Positions 1 to 8,042 of a stretch of 64,000 nt of DNA are shown here, piece after piece. The notes under the pieces were generated by a model. It had not been told where the DNA came from. It was given only the letters and a program-made list of their open reading frames with translations, and ran no database searches. Position 1 is the first letter of the stretch. The number at the start of each line of letters is the position of its first letter. This DNA is from Parasphingopyxis algicola (GTDB lineage: Bacteria; Pseudomonadota; Alphaproteobacteria; Sphingomonadales; Sphingomonadaceae). The position numbers were made by a program, and so were the translations under genes. The DNA lies in the NCBI RefSeq assembly GCF_013378075.1, contig NZ_CP051131.1:1736001-1800000 (forward strand), in the 5' to 3' direction.

Positions 1-754
1 ATTGGAACCTGCCTGCAAGTCTATTTGTGTCTCCTAGCGGATGGTCATTGAATGGAGTTTCCATCCAACCGTCCTGCTGAGCTACATAGAATGCACCTCC
101 CAAGGAAACGCTGTCCGCAAGAGGCATGTCGAAACTGGCTCGTCCACGATACAACACCTCATCTTGAGTAATGCCCAAACCGATTTCCATCGCGGCGCGC
201 CGACTGCCCCCAGGCCTTCGTGTAGTTATATTGATAGCGCCGCCAATAGTGTTGCGGCCGAAGAGTGTTCCTTGCGGGCCGCGTAAAACCTCAACTCTCT
301 CTAAATCAAATACATCTAAAACTGAACCCAGCGTCTTTGAGAGATAGACTCCATCAACATATATTCCTACGCCTGGATCAGTATTAATAATTATGTTAGA
401 TTGCCCTATGCCCCGGATATACGCGCTGGCTACGTTACTGCTGCCGGAATTGCTGTTTGCATTGTGAAATGACAAATTGGGCACGGACGTGCCAAAATCA
501 CTCAGGGAATTAATTTGGCGTGACTGTAAATCATCCACTGAAAACGCGGATATCGAAATCGGCGTATCTTGAAGTGCCGTTTCTCGGCGTTCTGCGGTCA
601 CGATAATCGGGGCAATGCCAACACTTTCTTGTTCATTCGCCAGTGTTTCGGATTGGGCCAGAGCTGCTGCTGGCGTTACTGCTGCCAAAATTACAGATCC
701 GCTATACAATAATCGAAGTGGAATTGCTTTCCGCTCCTTGCTTTTGTTAATCAT
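1..754 (-). CDS. TonB-dependent outer-membrane receptor, N-terminal part (cut by window edge)
   Basis: Reading the minus strand from an ATG at 754 gives an open frame of about 251 residues that runs off the left edge. It begins with a signal peptide ending near AAALAQ, followed by a TonB-box-like stretch (PIIVTAERRE) and a plug domain with the family's signature pieces: SFHN, AYIRGIG, DPGVGIYVDGVYL, ERVEVLRGPQGTLFGRNT and GGAINITTRRP. The beta-barrel lies beyond the window. Such receptors import siderophores, cobalamin or glycans across the outer membrane using TonB energy; the DPGVGIYVDGVY form is typical of the large sphingomonad family, and the substrate cannot be told from this part. Codon use is AT-richer than the chromosomal genes further right, in keeping with acquired DNA. 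Confidence 0.92.
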   Translation of the reverse strand, partial: MINKSKERKAIPLRLLYSGSVILAAVTPAAALAQSETLANEQESVGIAPIIVTAERRETALQDTPISISAFSVDDLQSRQINSLSDFGTSVPNLSFHNANSNSGSSNVASAYIRGIGQSNIIINTDPGVGIYVDGVYLSKTLGSVLDVFDLERVEVLRGPQGTLFGRNTIGGAINITTRRPGGSRRAAMEIGLGITQDEVLYRGRASFDMPLADSVSLGGAFYVAQQDGWMETPFNDHPLGDTNRLAGRFQ

Positions 755-862
755 TTTGCTCCGCCCTATCTGTGTCCTTACGTTGCTAGTTCGCATGCAC
801 TCAAATGAATTCGATAGCAGCAAATAGATGGAGGTAGCCTTTGGGCGCATCTATTTATGGCT

Positions 863-1713
863 CTAGGCTCAGGACCTATTAAATTGCTTGCGGATTGATG
901 GGGATGTTGATTCAATGGCGGCGCTGAGGAGGTGCTGTCATGAGTGACTTGTTCTGGTTGTCGCAGGCGCAGATGCGCAGGATCGAGCCATATTTTCCGC
1001 TATCGCACGGAGTTCCGCGGGTCGATGACCGGCGGATTGTCAGCGGTATCATCTTTGTGATCCGCAATGGTCTGCGCTGGCGCGATGCGCCTGCCGAATA
1101 TGGCCCGCACAAGACGATCTACAACCGATTTGTCCGCTGGAGCCGCATGGGCGTGTTCGACAAGATATTCTCGGCATTGGCGGCAAAGGGCGGCGAGCCG
1201 GATCAACTGATGATCGACGCCACTCATCTCAAGGCGCACCGCACGGCGGCAAGCCTGTTAAAAAAGGGGCAGTTCCCCGACGTATCGGACGCACCAAAGG
1301 CGGCCTGAACTCCAAACTCCACGCGGTGTGCGATCACAAAGGCAGGCCGCTCATCATGCTCCTGAGCGAAGGGCAGATGAGCGACTACAAAGGCGCGGCG
1401 CTGATGATCGGCGCCTTCCCCAAAGCCAAGGTCCTGCTCGGCGACAAAGGCTATGACGCCGACTGGCTGCGTGCCGCCCTGGCCGAGCGCGGCATTGCCG
1501 CCTGCATCCCCTCAAAGTCCAATCGCAAAGTCCATATCCCGCATGATACCGCACTCTATCGCCAACGGCACAAGGTCGAGAACATGTTCGGCAAACTCAA
1601 GGACTGGCGACGCATCCACACCCGCTATGATCGCTGCGCCCACACCTTCTCCTCCGCCATATGCATCGCCGCAACCGTCATCTTCTGGCTCAATCAATGA
1701 GTCCTGAGCCTAG
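863..1713 (+). mobile_element. Complete IS5-family (IS427-group-like) insertion sequence
   Basis: A perfect 13-bp inverted repeat, CTAGGCTCAGGAC at 863-875 and its complement at 1701-1713, bounds the element. CTAG or its central TA at the outer edges may be the duplicated target, as is common for this group. Inside lies one transposase in two overlapping frames. Both ends and the catalytic reading frames look intact, so the copy may be active. Confidence 0.85.
940..1700 (+). CDS. IS5-family transposase made by -1 frameshifting
   Basis: Frame A (940-1308) starts MSDLFWLSQAQMRRIEPYFP and carries the first part of the DDE domain, with LMIDATHLKAH containing the first Asp. Near its end is the canonical slippery heptamer A_AAA_AAG at 1260-1266. 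Slipping back one base there continues as GAVPRRIGRTKGGLNSKLHAV into the second frame, which runs to 1700 and carries GDKGYDAD and the C-terminal YRQRHKVENMFGKLKDWRRI block with the catalytic Glu. This is the usual way IS427-type elements make full-length transposase. An upstream AGGAGG-like site (927-932) precedes the ATG. Confidence 0.88.
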
Positions 1714-1783
1714 GATGTGTTGACAAAGGGGATTCCCAAGCGGCGTAGTTTCTGATTCAAGGTGGCTTTTGCAGGAGGCTGCC

Positions 1784-2110
1784 GTGATCCGAGATTTGAT
1801 GAGTGACGAGGAATGGGCGTGTCTGGAACCGTTTGTGATCGAACGGGGTCCGCGCAGCGGTCGCCGCCCAAGGGATCACCGCCTTGTTCTTGATAGTATT
1901 TTCTGGATTGCACGAACCGGTGTTGCGTGGCGAGATCTGCATGAGCATTTCGGCAAATGGTCATCGGTTTACCGCCAGTTTCGGCCCTGGACGCTGTCCA
2001 GATTATGGGAACTGCTGCTCGAAGCATTCAACGACAGCGGGGGCGGTAACCCCAGTTTGCAGATGATCGACAGCACAATAATCCGGGCGCACCATTGTTC
2101 AGCTGGTGCT
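1784..2110 (+). pseudogene. Truncated IS5-family transposase (second, different copy)
   Basis: A GTG at 1784 lies five bases after a strong AGGAGG site and opens a frame beginning MIRDLMSDEEWACLEPF. It continues through the IS5 N-terminal and first catalytic blocks (FWIARTGVAWRDL, FGKWSSVYRQFRPW, QMIDSTIIRAHHCSAGA). The similarity stops abruptly near 2110, where the family expects AKGG and the rest of the DDE domain. What follows matches a different transposase family. The element starts directly at the right end of the complete IS5 copy. It cannot make a functional transposase. Confidence 0.78.
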
Positions 2111-2514
2111 ATCCGCCTGCGCCAGTCCAATCGCAACTTCAAGAAACCCAGGACCGGCATCAACAAGGACGTCTCCATCCGCTACCGGGCGCAGCCAGCT
2201 GGACTGCCAGGTTTGCGCGCACCGGGAGCGATGCACGCCCAACATGCCCGCACGCAAGGTCACCCACTCGATCCACGATGGTGCTCGCGACTTGGCGCGC
2301 GATATCGCCACCACCGATGCCCGTCTCGTCTCACGGCGACATAGAAAGAAGGTCGAGGTGCTATTCGCCCACCTCAAACGCATCCTCAAACTGGACCGCT
2401 TGCGCCTGCGCGGTCCCAATGGTGCAAAAAGATGAGTTCCACCTCGCCGTCGCAGAACAAAACCTCCGTAAAATGGCCAAGATGATCCCCATGTCGAGTC
2501 CCGCACCGGCCTGA
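2111..2514 (+). pseudogene. Decayed C-terminal remnant of an IS1182-like transposase
   Basis: One frame gives LDCQVCAHRERCTPN (a Cys-rich block) and then an HRKKVEVLFAHLKRILKLDRLRLRGPNGAK tail, and the remaining piece, DEFHLAVAEQNLRKMAKM, lies in another frame ending at 2514. The Cys-X2-Cys-X5-Cys cluster followed by RxxVE..FxxxKR..GLxxxR..G is the C-terminal layout of IS1182-family transposases. At least one frameshift separates the two parts, and the N-terminal half is missing, replaced by the IS5 fragment upstream. I see no inverted repeat at the right end. The 280 bases that follow up to 2794 hold no gene I can support. Confidence 0.6.
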
Positions 2515-2794
2515 ACACGAGGGCGAACCTGCGCGCCTTGTCCATTGTAACCCGGCTGCTGATCGCAAGCGGACCGCATGCTTCCAGATGCTCCTATCGA
2601 CTGGATTGAGCCAATTTGTAGGAATGGCTAGCATTGGCCGCTGCCTATGCGATCGGTTCGCCTTTCGCCGCAAATACCCGCCGTTCGCCAGTATTTACCG
2701 CCTTTACGCCGCATCTCCACCGATCCCTCTTGCTACGGGGCTTTGCGCATAGGAAGCTATGCCATCCCTTGTTACTTCATAATCGAGTATTGCG

Positions 2795-3013
2795 ATGATC
2801 GATCCCGACAAAATCCTCCGCATCCGAACCGTGCTCCACCGCTCAGGCCTCAGCCGCTCGACCCTCTACCGCAAGATGAAGGAGGGCACCTTTCCACGTC
2901 AGGTTAAGATCAGCGACTATTGCTCGGGCTGGCGCGAGTCCGAGATCAACCGCTGGATCGCCGATCCGCCCGCCTATCACTGCGAGGAAGTCGAGACTGA
3001 ACTGCGGCAATAA
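2795..3013 (+). CDS. AlpA-family helix-turn-helix regulator
   Basis: This 72-residue protein has the AlpA/MerR-like excisionase fold: ILRIRTVLHRSGLSRSTLYRKMKEGTFPRQVKIS followed by the conserved W..SEINRWI block. AlpA-type proteins act as DNA-binding activators or excisionases of P4-like islands and prophages. It stands 55 bases from the convergent integrase, which is the expected partner. Its size matches the family's usual 65-80 residues. Confidence 0.82.
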   Translation: MIDPDKILRIRTVLHRSGLSRSTLYRKMKEGTFPRQVKISDYCSGWRESEINRWIADPPAYHCEEVETELRQ

Positions 3014-3068
3014 ACCGCACTGGCTGCACTGCCGTTGATACGGCGCTGAGTTAAAAACCGTCTGCCGC

Positions 3069-4220
3069 CTACGCTTTTGCCGCCGCACCGCAATAGGCCG
3101 CCCAGGCCGCCATCAGCTTGCGCCGTTTGGCCAGAAAGTCGGTACGGCGATAGGCCGCCTCGACCCGGTTTGGGATCTTGTGCGCCAGCGCCTTGTCCGC
3201 GACCTCCTTGGGAGTATCCGTTTCTTCGGCCACCCAGTCGGTAAAACTGCTCCTGAACCCGTGCACCGTCACCTGTTCGATATCCATGTCGCGCAACACC
3301 TTGATCATCGTCATATCGCTGATCGGCTTGTCGCTCGATACCGAGAAGACCAGATCGCCATGGCCGCTGCGCTCCCTCTTCACTCGCCTGAGCAGGACGA
3401 TCGCTGGCCGCGACAGCGGCACGATATGCGGCTCGTTCATCTTCATCCGCGCACCGGGAATGGTCCATAACGCCTTGCGCAGATCGAACTCGGGCCAGGT
3501 TGCCAAGCGCGTCTCGTTCGATCGCACGGCCGTCAAGATCGTCAACCGTAGAGCATCGCGGCCGACGGTCGGCGGCAAGTCTGTAAGCTTCGCCATAAAG
3601 GCCGGTACTTCATTATAGTGCATCGCCGCCAGATGGTTGGTCGTCGCTGTCTGGCGCGGTAGACCCTTGCGGACCGAGCGTAGCGATACTTCGTTCGGCA
3701 GCCAGCCGCGGATATGGGCAAAGTCGAGCACCGCGCCGATCCGCTGCAATATCCGCCGCGCGGTATCGGGAATGGTCAGCCAGATCGGCTCCAGCACATC
3801 GCGCACGACAGCGCTGTCCACTTCATCGACCGGCAGCGTTCCGATCGCCGGAAAGACATGGTTTTCCAAGCTCGCGATCCAGGACGCATGACGCCGGTTC
3901 TTCCAACCCTCCTTCAAGGCATCATAACAGGCCCGGGCCGCCGTCTCGAAACTTGGTATGACCATATTGCCCCGGCGGCGCTCGGCCACCGGATCGAGAC
4001 CGGCGCGCACCTGTTTGCGCAACTCCATCGCGCCGATCCGCGCCTCAGCGAGCGAGACATCTGGAAAGGGCCCGAGACCCAGATCGCGGCGCCGACCCCG
4101 ATGCTGTATGCGCAGCACCCAGGACCGGGTGCCGCTGTCTTTGACCACAAGATACAGTCCCCGGCCGTCGCCGTGACGGCCGGGCGGCGCGGTCTTCACC
4201 TTCAATGCAGTCAGGGACAT
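3069..4220 (-). CDS. P4-type tyrosine recombinase / integrase
   Basis: The 383-residue protein has an N-terminal arm-binding DUF4102-like domain (residues about 1-90, GRGLYLVVKDSGTRSWVLRI), a core SAM-like domain (about 95-180) and a C-terminal catalytic domain. The catalytic set is visible: Arg233 (TAVRSNE), His320 and Arg323 (HGFRSSF), His347 (LAHK) and the nucleophile Tyr357 (AAYRRTD). It would integrate or excise the island by site-specific recombination, usually at the 3' end of a tRNA gene. No truncation is seen. The start at 4220 is just inside the possible attachment site at 4371-4395. Confidence 0.93.
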   Translation of the reverse strand: MSLTALKVKTAPPGRHGDGRGLYLVVKDSGTRSWVLRIQHRGRRRDLGLGPFPDVSLAEARIGAMELRKQVRAGLDPVAERRRGNMVIPSFETAARACYDALKEGWKNRRHASWIASLENHVFPAIGTLPVDEVDSAVVRDVLEPIWLTIPDTARRILQRIGAVLDFAHIRGWLPNEVSLRSVRKGLPRQTATTNHLAAMHYNEVPAFMAKLTDLPPTVGRDALRLTILTAVRSNETRLATWPEFDLRKALWTIPGARMKMNEPHIVPLSRPAIVLLRRVKRERSGHGDLVFSVSSDKPISDMTMIKVLRDMDIEQVTVHGFRSSFTDWVAEETDTPKEVADKALAHKIPNRVEAAYRRTDFLAKRRKLMAAWAAYCGAAAKA

Positions 4221-4370
4221 AGGTTCTGTTCCTGCGAATTGGATACCACATCCGTTACCACATAATGTATGGGATTTGAAGCGATGGACTGAAATAGACT
4301 GGAATGGATATCATCCGAACACCAAGCTTTATTAGGTATCACGGCATATAATGAACATGCATGGAATACA

Positions 4371-4395
4371 GGTTATGTTCCCGTAGGGGTCACCA
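4371..4395 (+). other. Possible attachment site: fragment of a tRNA 3' end
   Basis: The 18 bases TTCCCGTAGGGGTCACCA at 4378-4395 look like the T-stem 3' strand, acceptor strand and CCA of a tRNA, and GGTT seven bases before resembles the start of a T-loop. The bases further upstream do not fold as a tRNA, so this is only the terminal part. Partial tRNA ends next to a P4-type integrase are typical of the att duplicate left at the far end of an island, the intact tRNA being at the other end. The reading is inference. Confidence 0.4.
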
Positions 4396-4516
4396 GCGCT
4401 TTTTCCGAAATTCTGGAGTGCGGGCCCGATAGCGTCGGGCAATCGCAATCAGGCGATTGAACTCTATCGCATTCTCGCGGATAGTGACGCCTTTGTTTGC
4501 GCAAGGGCGGGGAGCG

Positions 4517-6172
4517 ATGAGCGACGTGACGGCAACAACCGAAGAGCGCCGGGGCATATTGGCGTGGATCGAGCGGACCGGAAACAGGCTGCCCGACCCG
4601 GTGTTCATCTTTTTCTACCTGATCGCGATCCTCATCGTGCTCAGCGTCGTTGCGGCGCTGACCGGATGGTCGGCCGACCATCCGACCGAGATCGACGAAG
4701 CGACCGGCACGGCGACGATCATCTCCGCCGAAAGTCTGCTCTCCGCGGCCAATATCCAGCGGCTCTGGGTCGACATGCCCGCCACCTTCACCCACTTCCA
4801 TCCGCTCGGCTATGTGCTGGTCGTGATGCTCGGCGCGGGCGTCGCCGAACGCTCCGGCCTGTTCGGCACCGCGATGCGCGCGGGCGTCCGCAATGCCCCG
4901 ACCATGCTGCTGACTCCCATCGTCGCGTTGGTAGCGATGCTCGGCAATCTCGCGGCCGACGCCGCCTATGTCGTGCTGATCCCGCTGGCCGGCGTCATCT
5001 ACGCCGCGGCGGGACGCCATCCGATCGCCGGTATCGCCGCCGCATTTGCCGGCGTATCCGGCGGTTTCTCCGCCAATCTCCTGCCCGGACAGCTCGACGC
5101 GCTGCTGTTCGGCATCACCCAAGCCGCGGTCGAGACGGTATTTGTAGGATGGGAAGCCAATATCGCGGGCAACTGGTATTTCATCATGGTGATGACCGTG
5201 ATCTTCCTGCCGGTCATCTGGTTTGTCACAGACCGGATCATCGAGCCGCGCCTCGGATCCTACACACCGCAGGGCAGTGCGGCCGTTGCGGCTGGCGGAG
5301 GTGCATCGGCCAGTACCGACGGCGATCCCGCCATGCTCGGCGGCGGCGAACCCGATATCGACGCGATGCCCGATCCCGACGCTCCGATCGCACCCGAACA
5401 AAAAAAGGGCCTGCGCAACGCCGGATTGGCGGCCCTTGCGGTGATTGGCCTGTGGCTGTTCTTCACGCTCGGGCCGGGCACCCCGCTGATCGACGAGAGC
5501 GCGCCGGCCGAAGCGCAGATGTCGCCCTTCTATCGCTCGCTCGTCGCCGCCTTTTTCATCCTCTTCCTCGCCACGGGCTGGGCCTACGGCCGCGCGGCGG
5601 GCACGATCGGGGATCATCGGGACCTGGTGAAGATGATGTCCGAATCGATGGCCGATCTCGCCTATTATTTGGTGCTGGCGTTCGCGGCCGCGCATTTCGT
5701 CGCGATGTTCGCCTGGTCGAACATGGGCCTCATTCTCGCCGTGAAGGGCGCAGCAGGCTTGCAGGCGCTGGCCCTGCCCGCGCCGCTGCTGCTCGCGCTG
5801 ATCGTCGTCTTTGTCGGCCTGCTCAATCTGTTCGTCGGCTCGGCGAGCGCGAAATGGGCGCTGGTCGCGCCCGTGCTCGTCCCGATGCTGATGCTGCTCG
5901 GTATCAGCCCCGAAATGACGACGGCGGCGTACAGGGTCGGTGACAGCGCCACCAATATCATCACTCCGCTGATGGTCTATTTCCCGCTGATCCTGATCTT
6001 CTGCCAGCGCTGGCAGAAGGATTTCGGGCTGGGCAGCCTCGCCGCGACGATGCTCCCCTATTCGATCTGGATGATGGCGGCCGGAATCATACTGGTGTTC
6101 GGCTGGGTCGCGCTCGGCATACCGCTCGGTCCCGGTGCCGAGGTATTCACCGAATTGCCCGTCGCGCCTTGA
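4517..6172 (+). CDS. AbgT-family inner-membrane transporter
   Basis: The predicted protein (551 residues from the chosen start) is a polytopic membrane protein of the AbgT family, which includes the p-aminobenzoyl-glutamate importer AbgT and the sulfonamide exporters MtrF and YdaH. Family blocks visible include GNRLPDPVFIFFYL near the N-terminus, MLGAGVAERSGLFGTAMR, ADAAYVVLIPLAG and FSANLLPGQLDALL in the first half, and SASAKWALVAPVLVPMLM with YRVGDSATNIITPLM near the C-terminus. ATG 4517 is chosen because a GGGCGGGGAG purine run lies just before it and the family starts shortly before the first membrane helix; a further ATG exists at 4457. Substrate direction cannot be read from sequence. 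Confidence 0.9.
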   Translation: MSDVTATTEERRGILAWIERTGNRLPDPVFIFFYLIAILIVLSVVAALTGWSADHPTEIDEATGTATIISAESLLSAANIQRLWVDMPATFTHFHPLGYVLVVMLGAGVAERSGLFGTAMRAGVRNAPTMLLTPIVALVAMLGNLAADAAYVVLIPLAGVIYAAAGRHPIAGIAAAFAGVSGGFSANLLPGQLDALLFGITQAAVETVFVGWEANIAGNWYFIMVMTVIFLPVIWFVTDRIIEPRLGSYTPQGSAAVAAGGGASASTDGDPAMLGGGEPDIDAMPDPDAPIAPEQKKGLRNAGLAALAVIGLWLFFTLGPGTPLIDESAPAEAQMSPFYRSLVAAFFILFLATGWAYGRAAGTIGDHRDLVKMMSESMADLAYYLVLAFAAAHFVAMFAWSNMGLILAVKGAAGLQALALPAPLLLALIVVFVGLLNLFVGSASAKWALVAPVLVPMLMLLGISPEMTTAAYRVGDSATNIITPLMVYFPLILIFCQRWQKDFGLGSLAATMLPYSIWMMAAGIILVFGWVALGIPLGPGAEVFTELPVAP

Positions 6173-6221
6173 ACCTGGGCGGGCGTGGCCACCGGCTGCC
6201 GGAACCTGCTATGGTCGCCCG

Positions 6222-6704
6222 ATGAACATGACCATAGCGGTGGCCGTGGGAGCGGTCGTCATATTGCTGGCGGCCGGCGGCGCGCTGACCAGGATCGGCC
6301 CTTGGTATCGCGGCCTGAACAAACCGAGCTGGAACCCGCCGGACTGGCTGTTCGGCCCCGCCTGGACGATCATCCTCGGCCTGGCGGGCTGGGCGGGGGT
6401 CATCGCCTGGGAAGCTGCATCGACCGCGGCCGACCAGCAGCGGATACTCATATTGTTCGGCGTGAATTTCCTGCTCCATCTGCTCTGGAGCCCCTTGTTC
6501 TTCATCGCGCGGCGCCCGGACTGGTCACTGATCGAGGCCTTTTTCCTTTGGGGTTCGGTCCTGTCGCTTGCGATCGGCCTGGCGCCTTATTCGATGACGG
6601 CGAGCTGGCTGATCGCGCCCTATCTGCTCTGGGTCAGCTTCGCGATCCTGCTCAACTGGAAGATCGTCCAGCTGAACCGGCCCTTCTCGTCCGCCCGCAT
6701 CTGA
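6222..6704 (+). CDS. tspO: TspO/MBR-family tryptophan-rich sensory protein
   Basis: The 160-residue membrane protein has five predicted helices and the family's conserved pieces: WYRGLNKPSWNPPDWLFGPAWTI, LLHLLWSPLFF and a Trp-rich overall make-up. TspO proteins bind porphyrins and related tetrapyrroles in the membrane and in alphaproteobacteria modulate pigment and stress genes. ATG 6222 is preferred over upstream starts because it begins the first helix directly and the family is about 150-160 residues long. It lies between the AbgT transporter and two glycosyltransferase genes on the same strand, with a 10-base gap to the next gene. Confidence 0.93.
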   Translation: MNMTIAVAVGAVVILLAAGGALTRIGPWYRGLNKPSWNPPDWLFGPAWTIILGLAGWAGVIAWEAASTAADQQRILILFGVNFLLHLLWSPLFFIARRPDWSLIEAFFLWGSVLSLAIGLAPYSMTASWLIAPYLLWVSFAILLNWKIVQLNRPFSSARI

Positions 6705-6714
6705 GACACCGGAC

Positions 6715-7299
6715 GTGTCCGCGCCCCGCCTCGTGCTGCTTACCCGCTATCCGGATCCGGGACGGGCAAAGACCCGGCTGATTCCCGCGATCGGGGCGGA
6801 TGGAGCCGCCGCCGTGCACAAACGCCTCGCCGAGCGGACGGTGGATGTGATGCGCGAGAGCGGGCTGCCGATCGAGATATGGTTCACCGGCGCGCGGCGG
6901 AGCGATTTCGCGGACTGGCTGGGCGCCGATCTCGCCTATGTCGAACAAGGCGGCGGCGATCTGGGAGACCGGCTGCGGGCCGCGATCGGCAAGCCGCCGG
7001 TGATCTTCGTCGGCGCGGACTGCCCCGATCTGCGTCGCGAACATCTCCAACAGGCGGCGACAGCGCTCGACGACAATCAGGTCGTGATCGGCCCGGCCGA
7101 AGATGGCGGCTATTGGCTGATCGGCCTCGCCGCCCGGCATGACTGGCTGTTCGAGGATATGGCCTGGGGTACCGATGCCGTGCTACCCGAAACGCTCGCC
7201 CGGCTGAGCAAGCGCGAGATCGCACCGGCCTCGCTCGAGACGCTGTCGGATTGCGATCGGCCTGGCGATCTCGGTCGCTGGCCCTGGCTCACCCCATGA
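6715..7299 (+). CDS. DUF2064 / TIGR04282-type glycosyltransferase
   Basis: The 194-residue protein begins at a GTG and shows the GT-A-like layout of this family: LVLLTRYPDPGRAKTRLIPAIG at the N-terminus (CofC/MobA-like nucleotide binding), VGADCPDL around residue 100 and IGPAEDGGYWLIGL around 125. TIGR04282 proteins are usually found beside TIGR04283 glycosyltransferases and are linked to arsenosugar biosynthesis in some bacteria. Here the next gene is exactly such a partner and overlaps by four bases (ATGA). No arsenic genes are present in the window, so the substrate is open. Confidence 0.85.
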   Translation: MSAPRLVLLTRYPDPGRAKTRLIPAIGADGAAAVHKRLAERTVDVMRESGLPIEIWFTGARRSDFADWLGADLAYVEQGGGDLGDRLRAAIGKPPVIFVGADCPDLRREHLQQAATALDDNQVVIGPAEDGGYWLIGLAARHDWLFEDMAWGTDAVLPETLARLSKREIAPASLETLSDCDRPGDLGRWPWLTP

Positions 7300-8036
7300 G
7301 CGCCCGGGCCCGCAGCGAAGTCGCACTCGTCATTCCGATGCTGGACGAGGAGGCGGCGCTGCCCGGCGTCATCGCCAATATCGCCGCGCTCGATCCGCAG
7401 CCCGCCGAGGTGATCGCCGTCGATGGCGGCAGCCGCGACCGTTCGGGCGCGATCGCCCGCGAGGCCGGTTTCCACGTCGTCGAGCATGGCCGGAAAGGCC
7501 GGGCCGTGCAGATCAATCGCGGCGTCGCGGAAAGCAGTGCACCGCTTATCTGCGTCCTCCACGCCGATACCGAGCTGCCGCCGGATGCGCTTGCCCTTGT
7601 TGAGCGGACGCTCGCCAAGCCCGGGCGGGCGCTCGGCGGTTTCACGCCCTTGCTGACCGGCACGAAGACGCGCTGGGGCACGAGCCTTCATAACTGGGCC
7701 AAGACCTATTACGGCCCGATCCTGCTGCGCCCGCATCTGTTCGTTCGGGGGCTACGGCTGCTGTTCGGCGATCATGCGATGTTCTTTCGCCGCGCCGATT
7801 TCGAATATGTCGGCGGCTGCGATCCCGACATGAATATCATGGAGGATGTCGATCTGTGCCTGAGGCTCTGCCGCATCGGCAGCGTCAAACTCGTCCCGCG
7901 CATCGTGCGGACGTCCGACCGGCGAGTCGCCGAATGGGGCCCGCTCAAGGCGAACTGGATCTATATGAAGTGTGGCATGAACTGGGCGTTCGGGCGGAAA
8001 AAAGGGCTCGACCGATGGTATCCCGATGTCCGGTAG
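7296..8036 (+). CDS. TIGR04283-type family 2 glycosyltransferase
   Basis: The protein (246 residues from ATG 7296) is a GT2 enzyme: VALVIPMLDEEAALPGVIANIAAL, then VIAVDGGSRDRS, HADTELP (the DXD-like motif) and a C-terminal GDHAMFFRRADFEYVGGCD.. IMEDVDLCLRL block characteristic of the TIGR04283 family. The start overlaps the stop of the preceding gene as ATGA, implying translational coupling. TIGR04282/TIGR04283 pairs are associated with arsenosugar or other modified-sugar synthesis; this pair lacks the usual radical SAM and methyltransferase neighbours. Confidence 0.88.
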   Translation: MSARARSEVALVIPMLDEEAALPGVIANIAALDPQPAEVIAVDGGSRDRSGAIAREAGFHVVEHGRKGRAVQINRGVAESSAPLICVLHADTELPPDALALVERTLAKPGRALGGFTPLLTGTKTRWGTSLHNWAKTYYGPILLRPHLFVRGLRLLFGDHAMFFRRADFEYVGGCDPDMNIMEDVDLCLRLCRIGSVKLVPRIVRTSDRRVAEWGPLKANWIYMKCGMNWAFGRKKGLDRWYPDVR

Positions 8037-8042
8037 CGGCGT

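Larger units (their letters stand above)
1..4395. other. Right end of a putative integrated genomic island
   Basis: The segment combines an AT-richer TonB receptor, two IS5-type elements (one decayed), an IS1182 remnant, an AlpA-like regulator and a P4-type integrase, and ends at a sequence resembling the 3' end of a tRNA. From 4517 onward the DNA becomes uniformly GC-rich with ordinary chromosomal genes. Integrase plus AlpA next to a partial tRNA end is the usual arrangement at one end of tRNA-integrated islands. The left boundary lies outside the window, so the extent is inference. Confidence 0.5.

Noticed and set aside
4373..5695. Long minus-strand frame antisense to the AbgT transporter
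   Set aside because: It mirrors the codon pattern of the membrane protein and is rich in His, Gly and Arg with no family blocks.
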